NCBI RefSeq assembly: GCF_013761175.1
Contig: NZ_JACDUR010000007.1
Span: forward strand, 230,818-294,817
DNA length: 64,000 nt
DNA from: Nonomuraea soli
GTDB taxonomy: Bacteria > Actinomycetota > Actinomycetes > Streptosporangiales > Streptosporangiaceae
Reading direction: 5' to 3'
Of this stretch, positions 39,228 through 47,637 are shown one piece after another. The notes under the pieces were generated by a model, which did no database searches, had not been told where the DNA came from, and worked only from the letters and a program-made list of their open reading frames with translations. The position numbers were made by a program, and so were the translations under genes. Every line of letters starts with the position of its first letter. The stretch's first letter is position 1.

Positions 39228-39938
39228 TTCAAGCAGTTCGAAGGGAATGGCCGGGCGGCCGCCGAACCTCTGACCCGTGGCCTGGGCGAAGCCCTCCAGC
39301 GGGCCGCGTGCGGCGCCCGGCGGAATTCCCAGCCCCGCCAGATAGGCCTGGTGAGCCTCGACGGAGGCGACGGCGGCGTCGAGGAAGCCCGTAACGTCGA
39401 CCGCGTGCGTCGGCTGGATCGAACCCGCCACCGCGACGTACTTCACCCCGTTCCAGGGCTTGGCGTCGAGGTCGGGGAAGATCCACCGGTTGCCCGCGTC
39501 GAGCACGGCGTCCAGGGCCGCGCGCCCGGTGTTCCTGTGGTCGGGAGAGTTCCACTTCCCCGTGTAGGTGAAGTCGTGGTGGTTGAACGTCACGACCAGC
39601 TCGGGCCGGTGACGGCGGATCGCGGCGGCGATGTCCCGGCGTAAGCCCGGCGTGCACTCCACGGCGCCGTCGGCGTAGTCGAGGAACTCGACCGCATCGA
39701 CGCCGACGACCGCCGCGCTCGCGTGCTGCTCCTCCTCGCGGACCTTGACCGCCTCGGCCGGCGTCATACCGTCGATGCCGGCCTCCCCTCGCGTGACGAG
39801 CAGGTAGCTCACCTGCTTCCCCGATCCCGTCCAGGCCGCCACCGCACCGGCGCAGCCGAACTCCATGTCGTCGGGGTGGGCCGCCACGGCCAGGGCCCGG
39901 GTCCAGTCGTTGGGCATGGGTTGCAGATTCTCGGTCAT
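39222..39938 (-). CDS. PIG-L/LmbE-family deacetylase
   Basis: This is a 238-residue zinc-dependent de-N-acetylase-fold protein. The metal/catalytic motif AHPDDMEFG and the distal HRNTGRAALDA are both intact. The family includes MshB, Mca and GlcNAc-type deacetylases; the substrate here is unknown. It lies 39 bases downstream of the rhamnosidase on the same strand, so it is more likely the last gene of that glycoside operon than part of the polyketide cluster. It contains a TTA codon (plus-strand 39642-39644). Confidence 0.87.
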   Translation of the reverse strand: MTENLQPMPNDWTRALAVAAHPDDMEFGCAGAVAAWTGSGKQVSYLLVTRGEAGIDGMTPAEAVKVREEEQHASAAVVGVDAVEFLDYADGAVECTPGLRRDIAAAIRRHRPELVVTFNHHDFTYTGKWNSPDHRNTGRAALDAVLDAGNRWIFPDLDAKPWNGVKYVAVAGSIQPTHAVDVTGFLDAAVASVEAHQAYLAGLGIPPGAARGPLEGFAQATGQRFGGRPAIPFELLEF

Positions 39939-39977
39939 GGTTTTCCCCTGACCACACCTCCTGGCGATAAACGCGGC

Positions 39978-42551
39978 TCAACCCAGCTCGTCCCAGGCCT
40001 GGAGCAGGTGATCGACGGCGGGTCCCGGAGCCGTGAACGACCAGCGGCCGGGCGGCAGGCTCAGGGCGCAGCCCCCGTCGGCGAGCCTGGTCGTCGGCAG
40101 CTGTTCGTTGAGCCCCATGAGGAAGGTGCCGTTGACGGTCATCCCGTCCCAGGCGCCGCGCACGGGCAGCACCGCGCGAGCACTCACGCCCTCCGGGACG
40201 TCGAAGGTGAACTGCACCCCGTCTGGCCCGGCCCGCCAGCCCGACTCGACGGTGCCCGCCGCGCTCTCGTAGCGGGCGTGCGCCTGGCGCAGCAGCGGGA
40301 CGGGGCCGGGACGCAGCAGCAACTCGCCGAAGCCGCCGCCCGTCCCGCGCGGGTCGTCGCCCAGTCCGGCCACGTGACGGAACAGCCAGTCGCCCACGCA
40401 GCCGTAGGCGTAGTGGTTGAAGGAGTTCATGGCGGGCGTCTGCAGGCCGTTGCGGTGGTGCCAGGCGTCCCAGCGTTCCCACATGGTCGTCGCCCCGGCG
40501 CGCAGCTGGTAGCGCCACGAGGGGTAGCCCTCCTGGTTGAAGATCCGGCACGCCACGTCGTGGTGACCGGTCTCCGACAACACCGGCAGCAGCAAAGGAG
40601 TGCCGACGAAGCCCGTCATGAGCCGGTGACCGCCGTCGCGGACCAGGTCGGCCAGGGCCTGGGCCGACGCGGCCCGGTCCTCGGGCGGGATCAGATCCCA
40701 CGCCAGGGCGACGGCGTAGCCGGTCTGCGTCTCGGTGCGCAGCCTCGGCCCGTTGAGGAAGGCCTGCTGGAAGGCGCCCGACACGCGGGTGAAGGCCTCG
40801 CCGTACTCCTGGGCGTGCGGCTCGCCCAGGACGTCGGCCGCGTGCGCGATCAGCCGGAGGCTGCGGGCCAGGGCGGCGGTGGCGATGAGGCTCCTGGGCG
40901 TCTCGACGATGCCGGGCGCCAGCCAGTCGCCCAGGGCCCTGCCCGGCCTGACGCCGTCGTCCGCCTGGGCCAGGCAGTAGGCGGCCCAGCGCCGCATCGG
41001 GTCGTACGCGCGGCGCAGCGTGCGGTCGTCGCCGTAGCGCCGCCACAGCAGCCACGGCACCTCGACCAGCGCGTCGGACCACACGGGGGAGTCGTAGCCG
41101 TACTCGGGCAGCACCGGCGCGACGTGCGGGACCGCGCCGTCGGACCGCTGCCCGTCGATCAGCGTCGTCACCCATCCCGACAGGAACGCCTGCGTGTGCC
41201 GCAGGAAGCTGAGCGTCGAGCCGAACACCGAGATGTCGGCGGTCCAGCCGGCCCGCTCGTCGCGCTGCGGGCAGTCGGTCGGCACGCTGACGAGGTTGCC
41301 GTCCGCCGACGCGCCGATGTTGGCGACCAGCTGCCGTACGGCGGGGTCGCTCACGGTCAGCGTGCCGGTGACGGGGAGCGCGGACGACAGCAGCACCGCT
41401 TCGAGATCGTCCGGGGTCAGCGCGCCCGGCCAGCCGGTGATCTCCGCGTAGCGGAAGCCGTGCAGGGTGAAGGCGGGCTCCACGACGTGCGAGCCGGGGC
41501 CGAGGACGAACTCGTCGCGCTGTCCGGCGGTGCGCAGGTTGTCGGTGTAGAGCCGTCCCGTGGCGGTCAGCTCCTCGCCGTGCCGTACCTCGATCGTCGC
41601 GGGGCCCTCGGCGCGCAGCCGGACCCGGCCGACGACGTTGCGTCCGAAGTCGGCGACCTGGATGCCCGGTGCGGGCTCGGTCACGGTGACGGCCCGCACC
41701 GTGCCGATGACCCGCACCGGGGGCGTGAGGTCGGCCTCCACGGCGATCTCCGGTGACGTGATCCGGGAAGCGGGCCAGGACAGCCCGGAAGGCGCCCGGA
41801 CGGTCTCGCCCATGATCAGGTCGGCGCGCGGGCGGCCGAGGTCGTGCAGCGTCCAGGCGGAGTCCGTGGCGGCCACGCGGCGCACCCCGTCGTCGTCGCG
41901 CACGAGCACCTGGGCGCTGGCGGCGGGCCGATCGCCGTAGCGGAACGGCCCGCCTCCGGCGACGTGCCCGGCGTACCAGCCGGGTGCGAGCCACAACTCC
42001 AGCTCGTTCTCACCGGGAACGAGCAGGTCGGTGAGCTCCAGCAGCCGGTAGCGCGTGCGGTGCGCGTAGTCGGTCCAGCCGGGCGCCAATTCCTCGTCGC
42101 CGAGCCGTACGCCGTTGAGCAGCGCCCGGTAGACGCCCAGCGCGGTGACGGCCAGCCACGCGCGGCCGGGCCGCGCGGTGAACGGCCCGCGCAGGCTCAC
42201 CGCCGCTTCGGGGTCTCCCGCGATCCACGGCGCGTCCCACCGGCCGCGCAGTCCCGTGGTGAACGTGCCGGTCGCGTACCCCTCGACCCGCCAGGTGTAC
42301 GGCACGAGCGGATCGAGCCGATCGCCGGGCACGTCCACGACGGAGGTTCCGGGCGGCACGATCGTCCGCCACACCTCACGCCCGCCCGCGTGGACCGTGA
42401 CGGCGGCCGCCTCGGGCAGCCGGGCCGCCCAGGAGAGCCGGGGCTCCTCCACACCCACCGGATCCACCAGACCGCACGTCAGACCCGGGAGCAGGCCGCG
42501 CGAGGCCGTACCGATGTAGGGCGTCTGCGCACCGCTGACCTGCCGCTTCAC
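39978..42551 (-). CDS. GH78 alpha-L-rhamnosidase
   Basis: This is an 857-residue family 78 glycoside hydrolase. Signature segments include the catalytic-region motif DCPQRDERAGWTADI and, in the (alpha/alpha)6 barrel, TTMWERWDAWH and NSFNHYAYGCVGDW; N-terminal beta-sandwich domains precede it. No signal peptide is seen, so it would cleave rhamnosides inside the cell after import. The GTG at 42551 overlaps the upstream stop (GTGA). The frame stays open for about 1 kb further upstream, but that stretch lies over the next gene and has only shadow-type composition. It is part of the LacI-controlled minus-strand operon. Confidence 0.92.
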   Translation of the reverse strand: MKRQVSGAQTPYIGTASRGLLPGLTCGLVDPVGVEEPRLSWAARLPEAAAVTVHAGGREVWRTIVPPGTSVVDVPGDRLDPLVPYTWRVEGYATGTFTTGLRGRWDAPWIAGDPEAAVSLRGPFTARPGRAWLAVTALGVYRALLNGVRLGDEELAPGWTDYAHRTRYRLLELTDLLVPGENELELWLAPGWYAGHVAGGGPFRYGDRPAASAQVLVRDDDGVRRVAATDSAWTLHDLGRPRADLIMGETVRAPSGLSWPASRITSPEIAVEADLTPPVRVIGTVRAVTVTEPAPGIQVADFGRNVVGRVRLRAEGPATIEVRHGEELTATGRLYTDNLRTAGQRDEFVLGPGSHVVEPAFTLHGFRYAEITGWPGALTPDDLEAVLLSSALPVTGTLTVSDPAVRQLVANIGASADGNLVSVPTDCPQRDERAGWTADISVFGSTLSFLRHTQAFLSGWVTTLIDGQRSDGAVPHVAPVLPEYGYDSPVWSDALVEVPWLLWRRYGDDRTLRRAYDPMRRWAAYCLAQADDGVRPGRALGDWLAPGIVETPRSLIATAALARSLRLIAHAADVLGEPHAQEYGEAFTRVSGAFQQAFLNGPRLRTETQTGYAVALAWDLIPPEDRAASAQALADLVRDGGHRLMTGFVGTPLLLPVLSETGHHDVACRIFNQEGYPSWRYQLRAGATTMWERWDAWHHRNGLQTPAMNSFNHYAYGCVGDWLFRHVAGLGDDPRGTGGGFGELLLRPGPVPLLRQAHARYESAAGTVESGWRAGPDGVQFTFDVPEGVSARAVLPVRGAWDGMTVNGTFLMGLNEQLPTTRLADGGCALSLPPGRWSFTAPGPAVDHLLQAWDELG

Positions 42552-43537
42552 GCATCGAGCCCGGTGGTGAAGGCGTTGTGCAGGCCGTCGATGTCGACGC
42601 CGGACACGCTGGGAGCCATGACGTTGATCAGCAGCACGAAGCACGCGTCCTGCTCCGGGTACATCCACCACTGGCATCCCGAGGCGCCTCCGTGCCCGTA
42701 GAGCCGCCGCTCCAGCAGTCCGGGAGCCGAGTGGCGCAGGTTCCAGGTCAGCCCCCAGTCCTGCCCGGCGTTGACCGGGTCCGGCTGAAGCTTGACCAGG
42801 CCGGTCGTCTGCGGGGTGGTCATGGCGGCCAGCGTGGTCGGGTGGATCAGCGCGCGGTCGCCGCGCAGCAGCGCGGAACCGAGCGCCAGGAGGTCCTCCG
42901 CGCGGGAGAACAGCGCGCCGGCCGGGTGGCGGAGCCGGACGAACTTCTCGAAGTCGAAGCCGGGTGCGAGAAGGTCGAGGTGGTGGACCTCGGCCGCTTC
43001 GCACGCCGGGTCGAAGGTGATCTGCCCGCCGCCGGGCACCAGCGTGTTCAGGTCGGCGTCGACCAGGTCGGCCAGGTCGTGGCCGGTGACGTCGCGGACC
43101 ATCGCGGCGATCCCGGCGAAGGCCAGGTTGGAGTAGTGGCTGAGCGTGCCCGCCTCGAACAGCGACGGCGCGGTGACGAGGTGCTCCGCCAGGTCGTCGG
43201 GGGTGAGGGTCTGCTCGGCGATGCCCGCGGTGTGGGTGAGCAGGTGCCAGAGCGTCACGTCGGGGCGCGGGAAGCGCGGCAGCACCTCGCGTAGCGGGCG
43301 GCGCAGCGACAGCAGGCCGCGCTCGACCTGCCGCAGGGCCAGCAGCCCGGTCAGCGGCTTGGTCACCGAGAACAGAGCGAAGTGGTCGCCGGTCCTGGTC
43401 GCGCGGCCGTCGTGCTCGCCGAAGGCCTCCAGTACCTGGATCCCGCCGGAGGTGGCGGCGCCGAACACCGCGCACGGCAGCCGCCCCTCCTTGATCTCGC
43501 GCCTGACCCAGTCGAGCGCGATGTCGTGAGTGGTCAT
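42548..43537 (-). CDS. Beta-lactamase-fold serine hydrolase (class C/esterase type)
   Basis: This is a 329-residue serine hydrolase with the three motifs of the class C beta-lactamase/D-peptidase/esterase family: SVTK (nucleophile Ser and base Lys), YSN in HYSNLAFAG, and HGG in YGHGGASG. No signal peptide is present, which argues for a cytoplasmic esterase, perhaps removing acyl groups from imported glycosides. Its ATG overlaps the upstream permease stop (ATGA) and its stop overlaps the rhamnosidase start. The substrate is unknown. Confidence 0.88.
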   Translation of the reverse strand: MTTHDIALDWVRREIKEGRLPCAVFGAATSGGIQVLEAFGEHDGRATRTGDHFALFSVTKPLTGLLALRQVERGLLSLRRPLREVLPRFPRPDVTLWHLLTHTAGIAEQTLTPDDLAEHLVTAPSLFEAGTLSHYSNLAFAGIAAMVRDVTGHDLADLVDADLNTLVPGGGQITFDPACEAAEVHHLDLLAPGFDFEKFVRLRHPAGALFSRAEDLLALGSALLRGDRALIHPTTLAAMTTPQTTGLVKLQPDPVNAGQDWGLTWNLRHSAPGLLERRLYGHGGASGCQWWMYPEQDACFVLLINVMAPSVSGVDIDGLHNAFTTGLDA

Positions 43538-44352
43538 CCCTTGAGAGCACCTTCCGTAAGGCCGGCCAGGACGCGCTTCTGCGCGACGACGTACACCGCC
43601 ACGAGGGGCAGCGTGGTGAGCAGGACGTGGGCGAAGACGAGGTTCCAGTTCAGGCTCTGCAGCGTGCCGGAGGCGAACTGGAACAGCGCCAGCGGCAGCG
43701 TGGCGTTGGAGCTGCCCTGGAGCAGGAAGAGGGCGAAGAAGAAGTCGTTCCAGACGTTGATGACGAGGATCACGCCGCCGACGAACAGCACCGGGCGCAG
43801 CAGGGGCAGCAGGATCCGGACGAAGATCTGCCGGCGGGAGGCGCCGTCGATGGCGGCGGCGTCCTCCAGGTCGCGCGGGAACGCCCTGACGAACCCGGTC
43901 GCGAGGAAGATCACGATGCCCAGGCGGCAGCCGGTCATCGTCAGCACGTAGCCGAGCGTGCCGCCGTCCAGCGACAACGCGCGCAGCAGGTAGACGGTCG
44001 GGATGATCGACGGCGGCAGCAGGATCGACAGTCCCGTCACGAAGTAGGCCGCCTGCAGCCAGCGCGACCGGCTGCGCCCGAAGGCCCACGCCGCCGCCGC
44101 GCCGAGGAACACCACCGCCAGCACGATCGGCACGGTCACCTTGAGGCTGTTGAACAGCCCGGCCACGTAGCCGCCCCGGTCGAGCACCGTGGCGTAGTTC
44201 TCGGCGATCGCCCAGGTGCGGGGCAGGCCCAGGCCGAGCTCGGCGGCCTCGCCCGCGGGCTTGAAGGAGTTGACGACCACGAGCCAGACGGGGACCAGCA
44301 CCCACGGGATCGCGAAGAGCGTCAGCGCCGCGTATTTCACGAACGTTCTCAC
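43534..44352 (-). CDS. ABC sugar importer permease 2 (MalG type)
   Basis: This is a 272-residue inner-membrane protein with six hydrophobic segments and the permease EAA loop (EDAAAIDGASRRQIFVRILL) that docks the ATPase. It is the second of two permeases of a CUT1-type importer. The GTG at 44352 overlaps the preceding stop. No ATP-binding subunit is encoded nearby, so a shared MsiK-type ATPase is inferred, as is usual in actinomycetes. Confidence 0.92.
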   Translation of the reverse strand: MRTFVKYAALTLFAIPWVLVPVWLVVVNSFKPAGEAAELGLGLPRTWAIAENYATVLDRGGYVAGLFNSLKVTVPIVLAVVFLGAAAAWAFGRSRSRWLQAAYFVTGLSILLPPSIIPTVYLLRALSLDGGTLGYVLTMTGCRLGIVIFLATGFVRAFPRDLEDAAAIDGASRRQIFVRILLPLLRPVLFVGGVILVINVWNDFFFALFLLQGSSNATLPLALFQFASGTLQSLNWNLVFAHVLLTTLPLVAVYVVAQKRVLAGLTEGALKG

Positions 44353-45209
44353 CCTGCCACCTCCCTGCGCCGCAGCCACCAGACGAGCGGCACCGCGGTG
44401 GCGATCACCAGCAGCGTCACGGTGAAGCCCAGCGCGCTGGCGGAGCCGAAGAAGCCCTGGCCCCACTGCTGGCGCATCACCACGTTGAGCGCGCGGGTGT
44501 GGTCGCCCGGCCCTCCGCCGGTCGTGGCGGCGATCACGTCGTAGGCGCTGAGCGCGCCCACCAGCGTGACCGCCACGTTGAAGGTCAGCGCCGGGGCGAG
44601 CATCGGGAAGACCACCCGGCGGAACCTGGTCCACGGCCCCGCCCCGTCGACGGTCGCCGACTCCAGCAACGACCTGGGGATCGAGTTGAGCCCCGCGATG
44701 TAGACGAGGGTGATCAGCCCGCTCCACTTCCACGCGTCGATGAACGCGACCACGAGCAGAGCGGTGGACGGCTCGCCCAGCCACGCCCACTCGATGCCGA
44801 GGAAGGAGTTGACCGCCCCGTCGGGGGCCAGCAGCCCGCGCCAGATGTAGCCGGCGGCCAGGGGGGAGATGAGCGTGGGCAGGAAGAACGCCGAGCGGAA
44901 GATCGTGTTGATCCGGCTGGTGCGCTGCAGGGCCAGGGCCAGCGAGAGGCTGACGGTGTTCTGGATCGCCATGCACAGGACCGCGTACAGCACGGTCACG
45001 GTGACCGCGTTGGCCAGCAGGTCCTGGTCGATCAGGGTGCCGAAGTTCTCCAGGCCGTTCCAGGTGATCTCGGCACGGAAACTCGTCCAGGAGGAGAACG
45101 CGAACCGCACGTTGAGCAGGAACGGGGCGACGAAGAAGACCGTGACCAGCACCATCGCGGGCAGCGCCCACCTGTGGGCCCACGGCGGCGCCGCCCGGTT
45201 GTTCCTCAT
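44349..45209 (-). CDS. ABC sugar importer permease 1 (MalF type)
   Basis: This is a 286-residue permease with six predicted transmembrane segments and an EAA-type loop (LLESATVDGAGPWTRFRRVV). AGGA five bases before the ATG at 45209 and the TGATG overlap with the SBP stop favour this start; an in-frame ATG at 45215 adds two residues. It works with the neighbouring permease and lipoprotein. Confidence 0.9.
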   Translation of the reverse strand: MRNNRAAPPWAHRWALPAMVLVTVFFVAPFLLNVRFAFSSWTSFRAEITWNGLENFGTLIDQDLLANAVTVTVLYAVLCMAIQNTVSLSLALALQRTSRINTIFRSAFFLPTLISPLAAGYIWRGLLAPDGAVNSFLGIEWAWLGEPSTALLVVAFIDAWKWSGLITLVYIAGLNSIPRSLLESATVDGAGPWTRFRRVVFPMLAPALTFNVAVTLVGALSAYDVIAATTGGGPGDHTRALNVVMRQQWGQGFFGSASALGFTVTLLVIATAVPLVWWLRRREVAG

Positions 45210-46456
45210 CACCATCCTGGCAGCCCCGCCGCCTTGGCAGCCTGCTCGACCTGGCTCTGGAGCTGGGTCGCCGCGGCCTGCGGGTCCTTCTGCCCGGCGA
45301 TCAGCTCGGACATGAGCTGGGCCAGCCCGCCCATGCCGGGGATGTCGGAGTTGAAGGCGATGACCGCGCCGCCGTCGTAGGCCTTCTTGACGTCCTGCAG
45401 CACGGACGAGACCCCCTCGGGGTCCGGCACGTCCTTGAGCACCGGGAAAGTCTTGGAGGCGGCGATGTACTCGGCGTAGGCCGGTCCCGTCATGAAGCGA
45501 ACGAAGTCGAGCGCCGCCTTCTCCCGCGCGGCGTCACCGGTCTTGGGCAGGTAGAACGTGCCGATCGGGCCGGGCGCGTAGGTCACGAGCGGCTTGCCGC
45601 TCGACAGGCCGACGAAGCCGACGTTCTCGTCGACGATCTTCTGATCGCCGCCCGCGGCCGCCAGGAGGGCGGGGAGCATGTCGGAGTGCTGGGCGACCAT
45701 CGCCGCCTTGCCGGTGACGAGGGCCTTCATGGAGTCCTCGAACTTGGCGGTGACGATGTCCTTGTTGAAGCAGCCGTCGGCCTTCAGCTTGGCGTAGGCG
45801 GAAAGGCCCGCGACGAAGGGGGATCCGGAGTCGGCCAGGGTGCTGCTGTGGCCGGCGATGGCCTTGCCGTAGGCGTTGGCCTGGTTGGCGTCGGCCAGGT
45901 AGAGGATGGGCAGGATCTGCGTGGGCCAGATCGAGCCGCCGGCCTCGAAGACGGGCGTCACTCCCGACGACTTGAGTGTCGCGCACGCCGTCGAGAGGTC
46001 GGCGAAGCTCTTGGGCGGTTCGGGCAGCAGCTTCTTGTTGTAGTAGAGGCCGAAGACCTGGGGAAAGCCGGTGATGGCGGCGTAGACCTTGCCGTTGACC
46101 GACCCGGCGGCCTGGTAGAGGTCGCCGGACCTGGCGATGTACGCCTCGCCGGTCAGATCGCGCAGGTTCTCGGCCGGGTTGAGGGCGAGAAGGCCGCTGA
46201 CCGTCGCGTGGTACTCCAGGATGTCCGGGCGCTCGCCGGTGGCCCACTTGGTCTGGGTGGTGTCCTCGAAGCCGTCGGAGGGGATCGACACGAGCTCGAT
46301 CCGGTGGCCGGACTGCTTCTCGAACTTCTTGTACATCTCCAGCAGCGGGGCCGGGTCCGCGCTGTTGTGCCAGAGGGTCAGTTTCACCTCTTCCGGAGCG
46401 GACGCCGCACAGCCGGCGAGGGACAGGGCGATGGCGACACCAAGCAGAGCTCTCAC
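45209..46456 (-). CDS. ABC sugar-binding lipoprotein
   Basis: This is a 415-residue extracytoplasmic solute-binding protein of the sugar type. The signal peptide ends in a lipobox LAGC (Cys16), so it is anchored to the outer face of the membrane. The LTLWHNSADPAPLLEMYKKF start and FPQVFGLYYNKKLL segment are typical of family 1 binding proteins. It is the first gene of the minus-strand operon. Operators for the LacI regulator lie just upstream. Rhamnose-containing oligosaccharides are the likely ligand, given the rhamnosidase in the operon. Confidence 0.92.
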   Translation of the reverse strand: MRALLGVAIALSLAGCAASAPEEVKLTLWHNSADPAPLLEMYKKFEKQSGHRIELVSIPSDGFEDTTQTKWATGERPDILEYHATVSGLLALNPAENLRDLTGEAYIARSGDLYQAAGSVNGKVYAAITGFPQVFGLYYNKKLLPEPPKSFADLSTACATLKSSGVTPVFEAGGSIWPTQILPILYLADANQANAYGKAIAGHSSTLADSGSPFVAGLSAYAKLKADGCFNKDIVTAKFEDSMKALVTGKAAMVAQHSDMLPALLAAAGGDQKIVDENVGFVGLSSGKPLVTYAPGPIGTFYLPKTGDAAREKAALDFVRFMTGPAYAEYIAASKTFPVLKDVPDPEGVSSVLQDVKKAYDGGAVIAFNSDIPGMGGLAQLMSELIAGQKDPQAAATQLQSQVEQAAKAAGLPGW

Positions 46457-46486
46457 ACTCGTGCTCCTGTTCGTGGAAATTTGTGT

Positions 46487-46496
46487 AGAACGTTCT
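46487..46496. promoter_or_regulatory. LacI-family operator 1
   Basis: AGAACGTTCT is a perfect 10-bp palindrome with the central CG typical of LacI-family sites, within a nearly symmetrical 18-bp GTGT-AGAACGTTCT-CCAC. It lies 30 bases before the SBP start and should repress the importer operon. Confidence 0.7.
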
Positions 46497-46540
46497 CCAC
46501 TATCTAGCCAGATGTCAAGAGGTCGACTAACCTCACCAAT

Positions 46541-46556
46541 CAGAAAACGTTCTACG
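46541..46556. promoter_or_regulatory. LacI-family operator 2
   Basis: The core AAAACGTTCT shares AACGTTCT with operator 1 and lies 14 bases before the lacI-type gene, implying autorepression. The centre-to-centre distance from operator 1 is 57 bases. Confidence 0.6.
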
Positions 46557-46569
46557 AGAAGGACGGCCT

Positions 46570-47574
46570 GTGACGAGCGGACGGGTGACCATCGCCGATG
46601 TGGCCAGGCGGGCCGGTGTGTCCACGGCCGCCGTGTCCAAGGTGGTGCGCGGCGCCTACGGCGTGAGCGCGGAGATGCAGGCCAAGGTGTCGCAGGCCAT
46701 CGACGAGCTGGGCTACCGCCCGCATGCCGCGGCCCGCGCCATGCGTGGACGCACCTACACCCTCGGCGTCATGCTCTCCGACACCCGCAACCCGTTCTTC
46801 CCCGACATCATCGAGGGCGTCACCGGGCACCTGCGCGACACCGAGTACCAAGTGTTGCTCGGGCCCGGCGGCATCGAGCCCAAGACGCAGGCCAGGATGA
46901 CCGACGCCATGATCGACCGGAGCATGGACGGCCTCATCCTGATCTCGCCGGTCACGACGGACGCCGAACTCGCGGCCATCGCGGCGGGCACCCCGGTCGT
47001 CGTGATCGGCCGTCACGGCGGCGCCCCGGCCTACGACTCGGTCGTCGACGACGACGTGATGGGCGCGCGGCTCGTGGTCGACCACCTGGTCGGGCTCGGG
47101 CACACCCGGATCGCGCACATCACCCACCTGGAGCGCGCCCGTGCCCAGGGCCTGCCCCACACCGTGCGCGCCGAAGGCTACCGCCAGGCGATGCGCGCCC
47201 ACGGGCTGGCCGACGACATGGTGGCCACCTCCTTCACCGAGGAGGGCGGCTACGAAGGCGCGCGGGAACTGCTCGCGCGCGAGAACCGGCCCACCGCGAT
47301 CTTCGCCGGCGCCGACATCGCCGCGCTCGGCGTGCTGCGCGCCGCCGACGAGGCGGGCCTGTCGGTGCCGGAGGACCTGTCCGTCGCCGGGTACGACAAC
47401 ATCGGCATCGCCTCGCTCAAGCGCATCTCGCTCACCAGCGTCGACCAGGACGGCCAGGTCATCGGGGCGACCGCCGCGCGCCTGCTCGTCGAGCGCATCG
47501 AAGGACGCACCCGTTCCGTGACGTCGTCGGTGTCGCCGACGCTGATCGTCCGCGGGAGCACGGGACCACTCTGA
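46570..47574 (+). CDS. LacI-family transcriptional repressor
   Basis: This is a 334-residue regulator. The N-terminal helix-turn-helix and hinge (TIADVARRAGVSTAAVSKVV) are followed by a periplasmic-binding-protein-like effector domain (SVAGYDNIGIASLKRISLTS). It probably represses the divergent importer-rhamnosidase operon and the following genes until a sugar binds. The GTG start at 46570 has GAAGGA upstream. Two matching operators lie in the 113-base divergent gap. Confidence 0.93.
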   Translation: MTSGRVTIADVARRAGVSTAAVSKVVRGAYGVSAEMQAKVSQAIDELGYRPHAAARAMRGRTYTLGVMLSDTRNPFFPDIIEGVTGHLRDTEYQVLLGPGGIEPKTQARMTDAMIDRSMDGLILISPVTTDAELAAIAAGTPVVVIGRHGGAPAYDSVVDDDVMGARLVVDHLVGLGHTRIAHITHLERARAQGLPHTVRAEGYRQAMRAHGLADDMVATSFTEEGGYEGARELLARENRPTAIFAGADIAALGVLRAADEAGLSVPEDLSVAGYDNIGIASLKRISLTSVDQDGQVIGATAARLLVERIEGRTRSVTSSVSPTLIVRGSTGPL

Positions 47575-47637
47575 GACCGCATGTCGGGGGACTGTTGCGG
47601 GCCATTCATTAAAACGATTCGATCGAAGGACCCCCTC

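Noticed and set aside
39222..39938. LmbE-family gene as a mycothiol-type partner of the sulfur-inserting pathway
   Set aside because: It is on the opposite strand from the cluster regulator and only 39 bases after the rhamnosidase, so the glycoside operon is the simpler home; nothing in the sequence links it to thiol chemistry.
42552..43550. N-terminal extension of the rhamnosidase frame
   Set aside because: It lies over the serine hydrolase gene in another frame; its translation is Arg/Pro/Gly-rich shadow, and the GTG at 42551 gives a normal family-length protein with a GTGA overlap.
43538..44305. Upstream extension of the serine hydrolase frame
   Set aside because: It overlaps the permease gene and has shadow composition; the ATG at 43537 with ATGA overlap fits the family.
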